Below are positions 44,776 to 54,061 of a stretch of 64,000 nucleotides of DNA, piece after piece (position 1 is the stretch's first letter; the number at the start of each line of letters is the position of its first letter). The DNA is from Lapidilactobacillus wuchangensis (GTDB taxonomy: Bacteria > Bacillota > Bacilli > Lactobacillales > Lactobacillaceae). The position numbers and the translations under genes were made by a program. The notes under the pieces are model-generated. The model was not told where the DNA came from. It worked only from the letters and a program-made list of their open reading frames with translations, and did not search any database. The DNA is taken from contig NZ_RHOU01000002.1 of assembly GCF_003946645.1 (NCBI RefSeq), positions 276,488 through 340,487 of the forward strand. Direction: 5' to 3'.

Positions 44776-45789
44776 ATGGCTGAGGGTATCTTAGTTAAGC
44801 AATTAGTAGATGCATTAAAATTGCACGTTATTTCAGGTAAGGAATTTTTAAATCAACGCCAAATTACAATTAGCGATATTTCTCGTCCCGGTCTGGAATT
44901 GACTGGTTATTTCACTTACTATCCACATAATCGATTACAGGTTTTTGGTCGAACTGAGTCAGCTTTTGCTAGTAGTTTGACCAGTGAAGAACGCAAGGTT
45001 GTTGTTCGACGCATGTGTGAGAAAGATACGCCTGCTTTTATTATTAGTCGGGGGTTGCCAGCCACTCAAGAAATGATTGACGAAGCAACACGTGGTGGTG
45101 TGCCAATTCTGGGATCAGAATTACCAACGACGCGGTTATCCAGTGTCTTGACTGAATATTTGCATACGCAATTAGCCGAACGTCGCAGCATGCATGGTGT
45201 TTTAGTGGATGTTTATGGCTTAGGTGTTCTGATTGTTGGTAATTCTGGGGTTGGGAAAAGTGAAACCGCCTTGGAGCTGGTTAAACGTGGCCATCGATTA
45301 ATTGCTGATGATCGGGTTGACGTTTACCAACGGGATGAAAACACGGTTGTTGGTGAAGCACCGCGGATTTTAAAGAATTTAATGGAAATTCGTGGGATTG
45401 GTATTATTGATGTGATGAACTTGTTTGGCGCTGGTGCTGTCCGGACCGAGACGCCAATTTCCCTAATCGTCAACTTGGAGAACTGGCAGAAAGATCGGAA
45501 TTATGATCGTTTAGGCAGTGACGAAAAGGTCCAAATGATTTTTGATGTGGCTGTTCCTAAAATCACGATTCCTGTTAAAGTTGGTCGTAATTTGGCCATT
45601 ATCATCGAAGTGGCGGCGATGAACTTCCGGGCTCGTTCCATGGGCTATGACGCTACCAAGGTCTTCGAATCTAATTTAAGTTCATTGATTAAAGAGAACT
45701 CAATTGAAGACGAAGGGGCGGAGGCGGCTCAACAAGTGCCAACGAAACCTCAACCAGAAACTGAGAAAAAGGATGATCCTCATGATTAA
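44776..45789 (+). CDS. hprK: HPr kinase/phosphorylase
   Basis: 337 residues from ATG 44776, with TGGAGG five bases upstream. Walker A GNSGVGKS, the following [11 protein letters not shown] and the family signature [20 protein letters not shown] are all present. It phosphorylates HPr at Ser46 or removes that phosphate, and so controls CcpA-dependent carbon catabolite repression. The C-terminal tail (about 305-337) is acidic and variable. It heads hprK-lgt-gpsA; lgt overlaps its last eight bases. The region upstream is FR1 module 3. Confidence 0.97.
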   Translation: MAEGILVKQLVDALKLHVISGKEFLNQRQITISDISRPGLELTGYFTYYPHNRLQVFGRTESAFASSLTSEERKVVVRRMCEKDTPAFIISRGLPATQEMIDEATRGGVPILGSELPTTRLSSVLTEYLHTQLAERRSMHGVLVDVYGLGVLIVGNSGVGKSETALELVKRGHRLIADDRVDVYQRDENTVVGEAPRILKNLMEIRGIGIIDVMNLFGAGAVRTETPISLIVNLENWQKDRNYDRLGSDEKVQMIFDVAVPKITIPVKVGRNLAIIIEVAAMNFRARSMGYDATKVFESNLSSLIKENSIEDEGAEAAQQVPTKPQPETEKKDDPHD

Positions 45790-46627
45790 TTTTCTACTTG
45801 CTTTAAATCCAGTCGCCTTTTCCTTAGGTAGTTTACACGTTCGCTGGTATGGTATCATTATTACTTTCGGCGTTGTTTTGGCGGTTTACCTCAGTATGCG
45901 TGAGGCTCGGCGTCGCCAAATTGATCCAGATGATATTGTCGATTTGCTCTTTTGGATGTTGCCAATTTCCTTAGTTGGGGCGCGTTTGTATTATGTGATT
46001 TTTGAGTGGGGTTATTATTCCCAACATCCCGGTGATATTATTAAGATTTGGAACGGTGGGATTGCCATTTATGGTGGCTTGATTGCCGCTGTGATCGTGT
46101 TACTGATTTTTTGTGCCCAGCGGGAAATTCCAGCCTGGCTATTATTGGACGTGCTGGCGCCAACGGTTATTTTAGCGCAAGCAATTGGCCGCTGGGGCAA
46201 CTTTATGAACCAAGAAGCCTTCGGTGCGAAAACCACGCTATCATTCTTACAATCGCTGCATTTGCCACACTTTATCGTGCAACAAATGTTAATTGACGGT
46301 GCTTATCGTCAGCCAACCTTCTTGTATGAATCAATGTGGAGTTTATTAGGTTTTATCTTGCTAATGAGCTTGCGGCATCGACCTCATTTATTCAAGCAAG
46401 GTGAAGTGTTCCTAAGTTACGTCATTTGGTATGCATTTGGTCGCATGTTTATTGAAGGCATGCGCACCGATAGTTTATATCTCTTTGGTCAAATCCGCGT
46501 TTCCCAATTATTATCAGCTGTGTTAGTTGTTGGCGGAATACTTTGGATCTGGCTACGCCGTCGAAACGAGCCACAAATCAAGTGGTATCTCGATGGTAAT
46601 TATCAAGCCGCCAAGAAGCGTAATTAA
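45782..46627 (+). CDS. lgt: Prolipoprotein diacylglyceryl transferase
   Basis: 281 residues from ATG 45782, which overlaps hprK by eight bases; the longer reading runs through hprK in another frame. The enzyme moves diacylglycerol from phosphatidylglycerol to the lipobox cysteine of exported prolipoproteins such as PstS. The signature [13 protein letters not shown] is intact, together with [10 protein letters not shown] near the N-terminus, seven spans and [11 protein letters not shown]. Confidence 0.96.
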   Translation: MINFLLALNPVAFSLGSLHVRWYGIIITFGVVLAVYLSMREARRRQIDPDDIVDLLFWMLPISLVGARLYYVIFEWGYYSQHPGDIIKIWNGGIAIYGGLIAAVIVLLIFCAQREIPAWLLLDVLAPTVILAQAIGRWGNFMNQEAFGAKTTLSFLQSLHLPHFIVQQMLIDGAYRQPTFLYESMWSLLGFILLMSLRHRPHLFKQGEVFLSYVIWYAFGRMFIEGMRTDSLYLFGQIRVSQLLSAVLVVGGILWIWLRRRNEPQIKWYLDGNYQAAKKRN

Positions 46628-46640
46628 TGAAAATATTGTG

Positions 46641-46680
46641 GGCGTGCGTAGTGTTAAAGAACGCTGCTCCTCACAACTAA
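46641..46680 (+). repeat. FR2 structured repeat, 3' remnant
   Basis: GCGTGCGTAG and ACGCTGCTCCTCACAACTAA match the 3' end of the next FR2 copy. It directly precedes that copy, showing that a third unit once stood in this array. Confidence 0.55.
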
Positions 46681-46686
46681 TCTAAT

Positions 46687-46800
46687 CGTGTTCGAAGCAG
46701 CAAATGGCTATGATTAACTTAAATAATTGCTCGATCGGCTATGCCGCTCAACCAATTATTTGAAGTTACTCTACGCCAAAAGTGCGCTGCTTCTCACAAC
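46687..46800 (+). repeat. FR2 structured repeat, copy 1 of the gpsA array
   Basis: Base helix GAAGCAGC pairs perfectly with GCTGCTTC; the middle helix includes TAACTT/AAGTTA and AAATAATTG/CAATTATTT; the apex is CGGC-tat-GCCG. Confidence 0.88.
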
Positions 46801-46809
46801 TAATCTAAT

Positions 46810-46926
46810 CGTGTTCAAGTCGGTAAATGGCTAGGTGCAATTTAAATATTCACACGATCTGGTTACACCAGCTCATGCAAATATTTGAAATTACACTACG
46901 CCAAAAACCCACCGACTTTCACAACT
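46810..46926 (+). repeat. FR2 structured repeat, copy 2 of the gpsA array
   Basis: Base helix AAGTCGGT pairs perfectly with ACCGACTT; the middle helix is CAATTTAAATATT with AATATTTGAAATT; the apex is CTGGT-tac-ACCAG. It ends 24 bases before the gpsA start, close to its ribosome binding site. Confidence 0.88.
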
Positions 46927-46949
46927 AATCTACTAAGGAGTGAATTTTT

Positions 46950-47975
46950 TTGTCAGTAAAAATTGCAGTTTTAGGTGCTGGGTCTTGGGGCACTGTTTTA
47001 GCCGATTTACTTGCCAATAATGGCCATGATGTCAAACTTTGGGGTAATAGCGCTGAAACAGCTGCTGAAATTAATGACTATCACACCAATAAGCATTATT
47101 TACCTGAATTTAAAGTCAGTCCAAAAGTGGAAGCAACTTTGGATTTAAAAGCAACGTTGGCAGATGTTCAAGCTATTTTGTTTGTTATTCCAACAGCAGC
47201 AATGCGCATTGTTGCCAAGCAAGTGGCACCAATTTTAGCAGAAACAGGTGCTAAGCCAATTATTATTAGTGCCACGAAAGGCTTGGAGCAAAATAGCCAT
47301 AAGCGGATTTCGCAGATTATTAATGATGAATTTCCGGCTGAATTAGCAGAAGGTTTAGTTATTTTCTCAGGTCCTAGTCATGCTGAAGATGTGGCAACTC
47401 ATGATATTACGTCGTTAACCGTTGCCTCGCAAAATATTGGTGATGCTGAATGGGTGCAATCCATTTTCATGAATGATTATTTCCGGCTGTATACTAATGA
47501 TGATATGGTCGGCGTTGAATTAGGCGGCGCCCTTAAAAATGTGATTGCCATTGGCGCCGGGATTCTTCATGGCCTCGGCTATGGTGACAATACTAAGGCA
47601 GCTTTGATCACCCGCGGCTTGGCTGAAATCAGCCGTTTGGGGATTGAAATGGGGGCTAATCCGCTAACTTTCATGGGCTTGTCTGGCATTGGCGATTTGA
47701 TTGTCACTTGTACCAGTGTGCATTCCCGTAATTGGCGTTGTGGTAATGCCTTGGGTCAAGGCCAGAAGTTGGATGAAGTTTTAGCCAACATGGGTCAAGT
47801 TGTTGAAGGCGTGGGGACAGCCAAGGCCGCTCATGAATTGGCGGAACAACATCACGTCGAAATGCCAATTTCCGAAAGTATTTACCGTGTTTTGTATGAA
47901 GATGCCAATGTTGAAGATGAAATCACCAAGTTGATGCAACGTCGTGGTCGCCGAGAAATGGACTTCCAACGTTAA
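46950..47975 (+). CDS. gpsA: Glycerol-3-phosphate dehydrogenase [NAD(P)+]
   Basis: 341 residues. It reduces dihydroxyacetone phosphate to sn-glycerol-3-phosphate for phospholipids. Seen: the Rossmann motif GAGSWGTVLA near the N-terminus, FVIPTAAMR, SATKGLEQNS, the catalytic-lysine region VELGGALKNVIAIGAGI, and GLSGIGDLIVTCTS. The start is TTG with AAGGAGTG upstream. It follows lgt after a 322-base gap that is filled almost wholly by FR2 repeats, so the transcript from hprK-lgt probably runs through them. galU, often next to gpsA in relatives, is absent. Confidence 0.96.
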   Translation: MSVKIAVLGAGSWGTVLADLLANNGHDVKLWGNSAETAAEINDYHTNKHYLPEFKVSPKVEATLDLKATLADVQAILFVIPTAAMRIVAKQVAPILAETGAKPIIISATKGLEQNSHKRISQIINDEFPAELAEGLVIFSGPSHAEDVATHDITSLTVASQNIGDAEWVQSIFMNDYFRLYTNDDMVGVELGGALKNVIAIGAGILHGLGYGDNTKAALITRGLAEISRLGIEMGANPLTFMGLSGIGDLIVTCTSVHSRNWRCGNALGQGQKLDEVLANMGQVVEGVGTAKAAHELAEQHHVEMPISESIYRVLYEDANVEDEITKLMQRRGRREMDFQR

Positions 47976-48021
47976 TTTTTACAAACTAGACAAGAAAAGT
48001 TTTAGCAGAGAAACATTTTAG

Positions 48022-48050
48022 TGGACATTTCTGCTCAGAGCCGTTATAGT
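48022..48050 (+). promoter_or_regulatory. trxB promoter
   Basis: TGGACA (48022-48027), 17-base spacer, TATAGT (48045-48050). An imperfect inverted repeat (AGCAGAGAAA and TTTCTGCT, 48004-48035) covers the -35. Confidence 0.7.
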
Positions 48051-48081
48051 ATTACTTATAAAAAGTAAGGGAGATTTGGCC

Positions 48082-49029
48082 ATGGTTAAAAAATATGATG
48101 TCATTGTCATTGGCGCTGGTCCTGGCGGGATGACGGCTGCTTTGTATGCCTCACGGTCTAACTTGTCCGTTTTGATGCTAGATCGGGGTATTTACGGTGG
48201 TCAAATGAACAACACGGCTGCCATTGAAAACTATCCTGGATTTAAATCAATTTTAGGGCCAGAATTAGGCGAAAAAATGTATGCTTCAGCAACTCAATTT
48301 GGGGCTGAATATACTTATGGCACCGTGAAGTCAGTTGTTGACCATCATGATTACAAGACAATTGTGACTGATGATGGCGAGTACGAAGCAAAAGCTGTCA
48401 TTATTGCCACTGGTGCTGAACATCGCCATTTAGGTGTGCCTGGTGAAGAGAAATATTCTGGCCGCGGTGTGTCTTACTGCGCGGTCTGCGATGGGGCTTT
48501 CTTCAAGGGTAAAGAAGTTGCGGTCATTGGTGGCGGCGACTCAGCCGTTGAAGAGGGGATTTACTTAGCCCAATTAGCTAGCAAAGTAACGATTGTTCAT
48601 CGCCGTGACAGTTTACGGGCGCAGAAGATTTTACAACGTCGTGCTTTTGCGAATGAGAAAATTGAGTTCGTTTGGAATGCTGACGTTCAAGAAATTGTTG
48701 GTGATGATCAGAAGATTACGGCCGTCCGTTATCGCGATAAAGTGACTAACGAAGAGCATGATTTGCCAGCTACTGGTGTCTTTATTTATGTGGGGATCGA
48801 ACCAATGACGGAACCATTTAAAGATTTAGGCATTTTGGATGAAGCTGGTTGGATCAAGACTGACGAAACTAGTCATACAGCTGTTCCTGGTATCTTTGCG
48901 GTTGGCGATGTTCGTCAGAAACACTTACGCCAAATTGCGAACGCGGTTGGCGAAGGTGGCTTAGCTGGACAAGCTGCTTTTGATTATTTACAAGATTTAC
49001 AAGATGAAACACAGGCTGTTAAAGCATAA
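48082..49029 (+). CDS. trxB: Thioredoxin-disulfide reductase
   Basis: 315 residues from ATG 48082 (AAGGGAG upstream). FAD motif GAGPGGMTAA near the N-terminus, redox-active CAVC (in SYCAVCDGAFFKG), NADPH motif IGGGDSAVEEG and C-terminal GIFAVGDVRQK. The flavoenzyme keeps thioredoxin reduced using NADPH. It has its own promoter and a terminator, so it is a single-gene unit behind gpsA. Confidence 0.97.
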   Translation: MVKKYDVIVIGAGPGGMTAALYASRSNLSVLMLDRGIYGGQMNNTAAIENYPGFKSILGPELGEKMYASATQFGAEYTYGTVKSVVDHHDYKTIVTDDGEYEAKAVIIATGAEHRHLGVPGEEKYSGRGVSYCAVCDGAFFKGKEVAVIGGGDSAVEEGIYLAQLASKVTIVHRRDSLRAQKILQRRAFANEKIEFVWNADVQEIVGDDQKITAVRYRDKVTNEEHDLPATGVFIYVGIEPMTEPFKDLGILDEAGWIKTDETSHTAVPGIFAVGDVRQKHLRQIANAVGEGGLAGQAAFDYLQDLQDETQAVKA

Positions 49030-49043
49030 TTCAAAATATTTAA

Positions 49044-49089
49044 GGAGCGTCTTGTCATTCAAGTTGAGTGGCAAGACGCTTTTTTTGCT
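49044..49089 (+). terminator. Intrinsic terminator after trxB
   Basis: AGCGTCTTG pairs with CAAGACGCT, followed by seven T. Confidence 0.9.
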
Positions 49090-49098
49090 TTTTTGAGT

Positions 49099-49195
49099 AA
49101 AACACGAACATTATATTTTATAAATTTATTTACATTCGTCCAATATTATATTATGATAGTAAATGGCTTTTAAAAATAGCAAAACACGAACATTA
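49099..49195 (+). promoter_or_regulatory. Two PurBox-like repeats and promoter of the purine permease
   Basis: AAAACACGAACATTA occurs twice, exactly, at 49099-49113 and 49181-49195 (82 bases apart). It contains the CGAACA core of PurR-binding PurBoxes. Between them lies TTTACA-N17-TATGAT (49130-49158), so one box is upstream of the promoter and one is downstream. Confidence 0.65.
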
Positions 49196-49211
49196 ATAAA
49201 GGGTGGACGAT

Positions 49212-50528
49212 ATGCGAACACAGTTGGAGAATTATTTTCAGTTTGAAGAATTAGGTACTTCATGGCGGCGCGAGTTGATTGCCGGGTTAACGACTTTTGT
49301 TAGCATGTCATATATTTTATTTGTTAATCCCAGCGTTTTAGGGGCAGCTGGAATGAATAAAGGGGCTGTTTTTACGGCCACTGCTTTGGCTAGTGCTTTT
49401 GGCTGTTTGGTGATGGGAATTTTAGCGCGCTATCCGATTGCTTCAGCACCAGCGCTAGGAATTAACGCCTTTTTTGCTTATACTGTTGTGATCGGCATGA
49501 AGATTCCTTGGCAAACAGCTTTAACTGGCGTGTTTGTTGCGTCACTGATTTTTATTCTGATTACCGTTTTAAAATTACGCGAAAAAATTATTAATGCGAT
49601 CCCCGCGGATTTGAAATTCGCGATTTCTTCAGGGATTGGCTTGTTTATTGCTTTTATTGGTTTACAAGGCGGCGGGCTGATCATAGCCAATAAATCGACG
49701 GTGGTTGGTTTAGGTTCGCTGCAGACACCAAGTACTTGGTTGACGATTTTTGGCTTATTGATCACTGTCATTTTAATGATTCGCAAAGTTCCGGGAGCGA
49801 TTTTCGTCGGGATGTTTGCCACCTCAGTTTTAGGGATCGTCACTAAAATGATTCCTTTACCAAAAGGCATCATTTCTGGCGCGCCTAGCTTAGCACCAAC
49901 TTTTGGCGTTGCCTTTAAAAATGTTGGCCAAATTAATACCTTGCAAATGTGGGTCGTGGTGTTAACCTTCCTGCTAGTGACTTTCTTCGATACGGCCGGT
50001 ACTTTAGTAGGCTTGGCCCAACAAGCTGGATTTATGAAAGACAATAAAATGCCTCGTGTCGGTAAAGCTTTGGCGGCTGATTCTTCCGCCATGCTGGTTG
50101 GCTCAATTCTAGGGACTTCACCAGTTGGCGCCTATGTTGAATCATCAGCTGGGATTGCTGTTGGTGGTCGCTCCGGAATGACCGCAGTATTTACTGGGTT
50201 GTTCTTTATCTTGGGCATGTTCTTCTCGCCATTATTATCAGTTGTTACTAGCCAAGTAACGGCGCCAGCACTGATTATTGTTGGGGTATTGATGGCCTCA
50301 TCATTGACTAAAATTGATTGGGCTCATTTAGAAATCGCCGTGCCATCGTTCTTGATTGTCATTGGGATGCCGTTGACTTATTCAATTTCTGACGGGATGG
50401 CCTTAGGTTTGATCACTTATCCTATTTTCATGATTGCTGCTAAACGTGGCAAAGAAGTTTCAGCAGTGATGTATGGTTTAGCGATTATCTTTGTCGGCTT
50501 CCTGTGGATCCTAAATGTTGGTCATTAA
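49212..50528 (+). CDS. NCS2-type purine permease (AzgA/PbuG family)
   Basis: 438 residues from ATG 49212 (GGGTGG upstream). The start LENYFQFEELGTSWRRELIAGLTTF followed by MSYILFVNP is that of the AzgA-like xanthine/uracil/vitamin C permease subgroup, which carries hypoxanthine, guanine or adenine. Further signatures: PALGINAFFAYTVV, TFFDTAGTLVGLA and ASTSPVGAYVESSAG-like GTSPVGAYVESSAGIAVGGR. It has about 13 spans. PurBox-like repeats around its promoter support purine transport under PurR control. The exact purine is not known. Confidence 0.9.
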   Translation: MRTQLENYFQFEELGTSWRRELIAGLTTFVSMSYILFVNPSVLGAAGMNKGAVFTATALASAFGCLVMGILARYPIASAPALGINAFFAYTVVIGMKIPWQTALTGVFVASLIFILITVLKLREKIINAIPADLKFAISSGIGLFIAFIGLQGGGLIIANKSTVVGLGSLQTPSTWLTIFGLLITVILMIRKVPGAIFVGMFATSVLGIVTKMIPLPKGIISGAPSLAPTFGVAFKNVGQINTLQMWVVVLTFLLVTFFDTAGTLVGLAQQAGFMKDNKMPRVGKALAADSSAMLVGSILGTSPVGAYVESSAGIAVGGRSGMTAVFTGLFFILGMFFSPLLSVVTSQVTAPALIIVGVLMASSLTKIDWAHLEIAVPSFLIVIGMPLTYSISDGMALGLITYPIFMIAAKRGKEVSAVMYGLAIIFVGFLWILNVGH

Positions 50529-50622
50529 TGATTGGTTTGTGTTATTGATTTAGGTCGCTGCCTAGTCGAGAGCGGCAGGGACCCAGCAATTTTATGGGCG
50601 TCCAGCCTTCCCCAATTTGGAG

Positions 50623-50772
50623 AGGTGGTGGCGGCGCAATTTTGTGGGCGTGGAACGCCATGGGCATTGATTTAAGCTTTTGTTACACAAAATCTTAAAT
50701 ACAAGCCTTATACTAAGTGCTAAAGCACTAAGTATAATTTCATGGCTGACGCCAATTGCGCCGCCACCACCT
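50623..50772 (+). repeat. FR1 structured repeat, full copy (type B)
   Basis: The outer arms AGGTGGTGGCGGCGCAATT (50623-50641) and AATTGCGCCGCCACCACCT (50754-50772) match perfectly yet differ from other copies. P3 is GCCATG/CATGGC, and H2 (50708-50737) is TTATACT/AGTATAA with GTGCT/AGCAC. Just before it (50550-50600) lies a broken arm of another copy (CGGCAGGGACCCAGCAATT), so this copy sits in or beside an older one. Confidence 0.9.
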
Positions 50773-50829
50773 GTTGAAACTAACAGAATTCAGCACCACT
50801 ATTTGGCCGGACCAGATTGTGGTAAAACA

Positions 50830-50878
50830 AAAGTGGTGTGACAATCTCTACGGATAGAGTTGTCACACCACTTTTTTT
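50830..50878. terminator. Bidirectional terminator at the centre of FR1 module 4
   Basis: AAGTGGTGTGACAA pairs with TTGTCACACCACTT, and CTCTA with TAGAG inside; A-rich before, seven T after. It serves the purine permease gene. Confidence 0.9.
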
Positions 50879-50969
50879 GTGCCATTTAACTATTTTAATG
50901 AATGAATTAAGTTAATGAATCCCACTAACACTGCCTTAAAAACTAACAAATGTGCATGCGCTACATCAA

Positions 50970-51134
50970 CTCCAGACGGAATGGAGGGATCTTGGCGTCA
51001 GCCGCCAAATTATCGTTGGTGCTTCAGCACTTACGATAAGACCTGTATTGAAGACTTTTGAAAAAAGGCTTCAATCAGCGTCGGCCGCGTTCCACGCCAA
51101 GCAGCCCGGAATGCAGTCAGAACTGGCCCTGTTT
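50970..51134 (-). repeat. FR1 structured repeat, full copy (type A)
   Basis: P2 CTTGGCGT (50991-50998) pairs with ACGCCAAG (51094-51101). H2 (51012-51037) reads ATCGT/ACGAT and GTGCT/AGCAC; the C-to-G pair replaces the T-A pair of the copy at 40231. Confidence 0.88.
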
Positions 51135-51306
51135 TATCACCTTCATCAGTCTTTAGCGATTTTGAACTTATTTTAGGAGTAGCCTCAATCAACGATAATT
51201 GCTTTCTGCAATGAGTAAATTCGCGACGATCTTTGCAATCAATTCGTGTTTAATGTTGAATAGCTTTTTGTCAGTCACAAGCGAAGCAGTAAGATAGGTT
51301 AAAGGC

Positions 51307-51334
51307 TTTTCATTGGGGCAAAATCCGCTATAAT
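51307..51334 (+). promoter_or_regulatory. pgcA promoter
   Basis: Perfect TATAAT (51329-51334) with a weak TTTTCA 16 bases upstream, 28 bases before the start codon. Confidence 0.55.
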
Positions 51335-51362
51335 AGAATTATTGATGAAAGGTGGTATTTGG

Positions 51363-53081
51363 ATGAGTTGGCAAGAAAATTATCAACGCTGGCAACAAGC
51401 AAGTTTAACAGCGGATTTAAGTAAAGAATTAAAGGCAATGGCTAGTGATGAGGCTATTTTGCAAGAGGCTTTCACGAACCCGATGAGTTTTGGGACTGCT
51501 GGTATGCGTGGCGTGATGGGCCCTGGGATCAATGCCATGAACATTTATACAGTTCAACAAGCAACTGAGGGCTTGGCCCAATTCATGGATCAACTTGACC
51601 CAGCACAAAAAAATGCTGGGGTTGCGATCAGCTATGATTCTCGTTACCATTCACAAGAATTTGCTTTTGCAGCAGCTGGTGTGTTGGGCGCACATCAGAT
51701 CAAGAGTTTTGTTTTCGACAGTTTGCGGCCAACACCAGAATTGTCATTTGCAGTTCGTCATTTACACACATATGCTGGGATCATGATTACAGCTAGTCAT
51801 AACCCTAAGCAATATAATGGTTATAAAATTTACGGTCCTGATGGCGGCCAAATGCCACCAGAAGAAGTTGGTCAAATTGTTAATTATATTCAACAAGTGA
51901 CTGATATTTTCGATATTAATGTGATGAGTGTGCCAGAATTACGGGCGGCTAAATTGTTACAATTGATTGGTGAAGATATTGATGAAGCTTATTTAGCCAA
52001 ATTGGCGACTGTGACGATCAATCCAGAATTGATCAAGAAAGTTGCTGCTGATTTGTCCGTGGTTTATTCGCCACTGCACGGCACTGGTAAAGTGCTTTAT
52101 GATCGAGTTTTCCGGACGGCTGGCTTAACTAAAATCAGCGTTGTTCCTGAACAAGCTATTCTTGATCCTGAATTTGCGACCACACCATTCCCTAATCCTG
52201 AATTTGCCCAAACGTTTACTTTGGCAAAGAAAATTGGTGCTGAAAAATCAGCCGATTTGTTGATTGCCACTGATCCAGATGCCGATCGCCTTGGTGCTGC
52301 AGTTCGTCAACCAGATGGTGATTACCAATTATTAACTGGTAATCAAATTGCAGCTTTAATGGTAAATTATATTTTAGATGCCCATCGCTTGGCTGGTAAT
52401 TTGCCAGCAGATGGTTGTGTTGTCAAGTCAATTGTTTCCAGTGAATTCCCAGCTAAAATCGCGGCCCACTATGGCATTGAAACGCGGAATGTTTTAACTG
52501 GTTTCAAATATATTGGCGAACAAATCGAACAAATGGAAGTGACTGGCCAAGGCCACTTCATGTTTGGTTTTGAAGAAAGTTACGGTTACTTGGTTAAACC
52601 ATTTGTCCGTGATAAAGATGCCATGCAAGCTTCAGTGATGCTGGCTGAAGTTGCCGCCTATTATCGTGAAAAGGGCATGACTATGTATGATGGTTTACAG
52701 AGCTTGTATGCTGAATATGGTCATTTCCAAGAACGAACAGTTTCCTTTGATTTTGAAGGTTTAGCTGGTCAAGAAAAGATGAAACAAGTCATGGCTGCTT
52801 TCCGTAAGCAACCACTTGAAGCAGTTGCTGGTGTGAAGGTTGCTGCTCATGAAGATTATTTAGCCCAAACACATACTGAAAATGGTCAAGTAAGTGCTTT
52901 GGCGTTACCAAAGGCTGACGTGTTGAAGTATTATTTGGCTGATGATACTTGGATCGCCGTTCGCCCTTCAGGTACCGAACCAAAAATCAAGCTTTACTTC
53001 GGGGTTGTTGCCGAAGATGAAGCTGCTGGTAAGGCCAAACTTGATGCTTACCAAAAAGAATTAAGTACGCGCTTGAAATAG
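51363..53081 (+). CDS. pgcA: Phospho-sugar mutase (alpha-phosphoglucomutase PgcA)
   Basis: 572 residues from ATG 51363 (AAAGGTGG upstream). It interconverts glucose-6-phosphate and glucose-1-phosphate for wall polymers and glycolipids. The active phosphoserine is S145 in TASHNPKQYNGYKIYG. The metal loop is DPDADRLGAAV, the sugar-specificity loop is GFEESYGYLV, and the phosphate loop is VRPSGTEPKIKLYF. It is a single-gene unit with its own -10 and a terminator. Confidence 0.94.
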   Translation: MSWQENYQRWQQASLTADLSKELKAMASDEAILQEAFTNPMSFGTAGMRGVMGPGINAMNIYTVQQATEGLAQFMDQLDPAQKNAGVAISYDSRYHSQEFAFAAAGVLGAHQIKSFVFDSLRPTPELSFAVRHLHTYAGIMITASHNPKQYNGYKIYGPDGGQMPPEEVGQIVNYIQQVTDIFDINVMSVPELRAAKLLQLIGEDIDEAYLAKLATVTINPELIKKVAADLSVVYSPLHGTGKVLYDRVFRTAGLTKISVVPEQAILDPEFATTPFPNPEFAQTFTLAKKIGAEKSADLLIATDPDADRLGAAVRQPDGDYQLLTGNQIAALMVNYILDAHRLAGNLPADGCVVKSIVSSEFPAKIAAHYGIETRNVLTGFKYIGEQIEQMEVTGQGHFMFGFEESYGYLVKPFVRDKDAMQASVMLAEVAAYYREKGMTMYDGLQSLYAEYGHFQERTVSFDFEGLAGQEKMKQVMAAFRKQPLEAVAGVKVAAHEDYLAQTHTENGQVSALALPKADVLKYYLADDTWIAVRPSGTEPKIKLYFGVVAEDEAAGKAKLDAYQKELSTRLK

Positions 53082-53097
53082 TCAACTCATTATAATT

Positions 53098-53137
53098 AAG
53101 AACTGCTAGCTAAGTTTGCTGGCAGTTCTTTTATTTT
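53098..53137 (+). terminator. Intrinsic terminator after pgcA
   Basis: AGAACTGC pairs with GCAGTTCT, with inner TAGC/GCTG, followed by a T-rich tract. Confidence 0.85.
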
Positions 53138-53223
53138 TGCTGAGAAGCGCGTTTGGAAGAATTGGGTCGCCATCTTTTAATCAATTTTTTCTAATTTAAA
53201 ACGTTGTCAACGAGAAATGATGG

Positions 53224-53252
53224 TTTACGGACGGAATTAGTTATGCTAAGAT
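53224..53252 (+). promoter_or_regulatory. Promoter of the HD-domain gene
   Basis: TTTACG (53224-53229), 17-base spacer, TAAGAT (53247-53252). Confidence 0.6.
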
Positions 53253-53290
53253 AGTAAAAATTTATCTAAAATCAATTAGGGGGCTATCTT

Positions 53291-53929
53291 ATGAGCATGC
53301 ATGCGTATATCCAAGGTTTAGCAAATTTAGAGAGTATTAATCGAGCACCAGGATTCTTTAAGTATCAGGAACATTCAGTTGCTGCTCATTCGTTTCGAGT
53401 TGCTGAGATTGCCCAGTTACTTGGCGATATTGAAGAAGTAAATGGCGCAGAAGTTAATTGGCAATTATTGTACGAGAAGGCCTTAAATCATGACTACACG
53501 GAACGTTTTATTGGTGATATTAAAACGCCGGTCAAATATGCGACCCACGAGTTACGTCATCAATTAGCCGAAGTTGAAGAAAAGTTGACCAGCAACTTTA
53601 TTCATAATGAAGTGCCAGAATTCTTGCAGGAACGTTATACGCGGCGCTTGAGTGAGGGAAAGGATGATACCTTAGAAGGCCAAATTTTGTCGATTTCTGA
53701 TAAGGTCGATCTTTTGTATGAATCATTTGGCGAAATTGAAAAGGGCAATCCCCAATCAGTCTTTCTCGATATTTTCCGCGAGAGTTTGTCGACGATTTTA
53801 TTATTCCAAAGCCGGCCCTCAGTTCAGTACTTCTTGAAAGAAATCTTGCCTGATTTATTAAGCGAAGATTTTGCCGACCGCGAGAAATTAATTGATGTGA
53901 CCAAAGAATTAATGCCAGAACGAGCGTAA
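53291..53929 (+). CDS. YfbR-like HD domain protein (probable 5'-deoxynucleotidase)
   Basis: 212 residues with AGGGGG before the ATG. Metal-binding HD-domain residues are seen as H in EHSVAAHSFRVAEIA, the HD pair in ALNHDYTERFIGDI, and D in ILSISDKVDLLYESFGEIE. This pattern resembles YfbR, which removes phosphate from deoxyribonucleoside 5'-monophosphates. Orthologues in lactobacilli are usually annotated only as HD domain proteins, so the substrate is inferred. It is a single-gene unit. Confidence 0.82.
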   Translation: MSMHAYIQGLANLESINRAPGFFKYQEHSVAAHSFRVAEIAQLLGDIEEVNGAEVNWQLLYEKALNHDYTERFIGDIKTPVKYATHELRHQLAEVEEKLTSNFIHNEVPEFLQERYTRRLSEGKDDTLEGQILSISDKVDLLYESFGEIEKGNPQSVFLDIFRESLSTILLFQSRPSVQYFLKEILPDLLSEDFADREKLIDVTKELMPERA

Positions 53930-53955
53930 GATTGTTTTTGAATTTTATTCCCAAG

Positions 53956-54035
53956 ACTTCCCCAATTTGGAAGGTGGTCGTTGGGCGATTTTGAGGGCGT
54001 GGCACGCTATGGCCATCAATTTGAATCCAAACTGG
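53956..54035 (+). repeat. FR1 structured repeat, truncated copy (type B)
   Basis: CTTCCCCAATTTGGAAGGTG, GTCGTTGGGCGATT, GGGCGTGGCACGCTATGG and ATCAATTTGAA match the first part of the copies at 50623 and 59836. The right arm is missing, so the outer helix cannot form. Confidence 0.75.
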
Positions 54036-54061
54036 TTTTAAGCAGAGTAGTGGACAACTCC

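Noticed and set aside
49090-49211. Guanine riboswitch before the purine permease
   Set aside because: The conserved loops of the purine aptamer are not present; PurBox-like repeats explain the regulation better.
49478-50092. 204-residue reading frame on the minus strand
   Set aside because: It is antisense within the purine permease gene, with no ribosome binding site and biased, unlikely composition.
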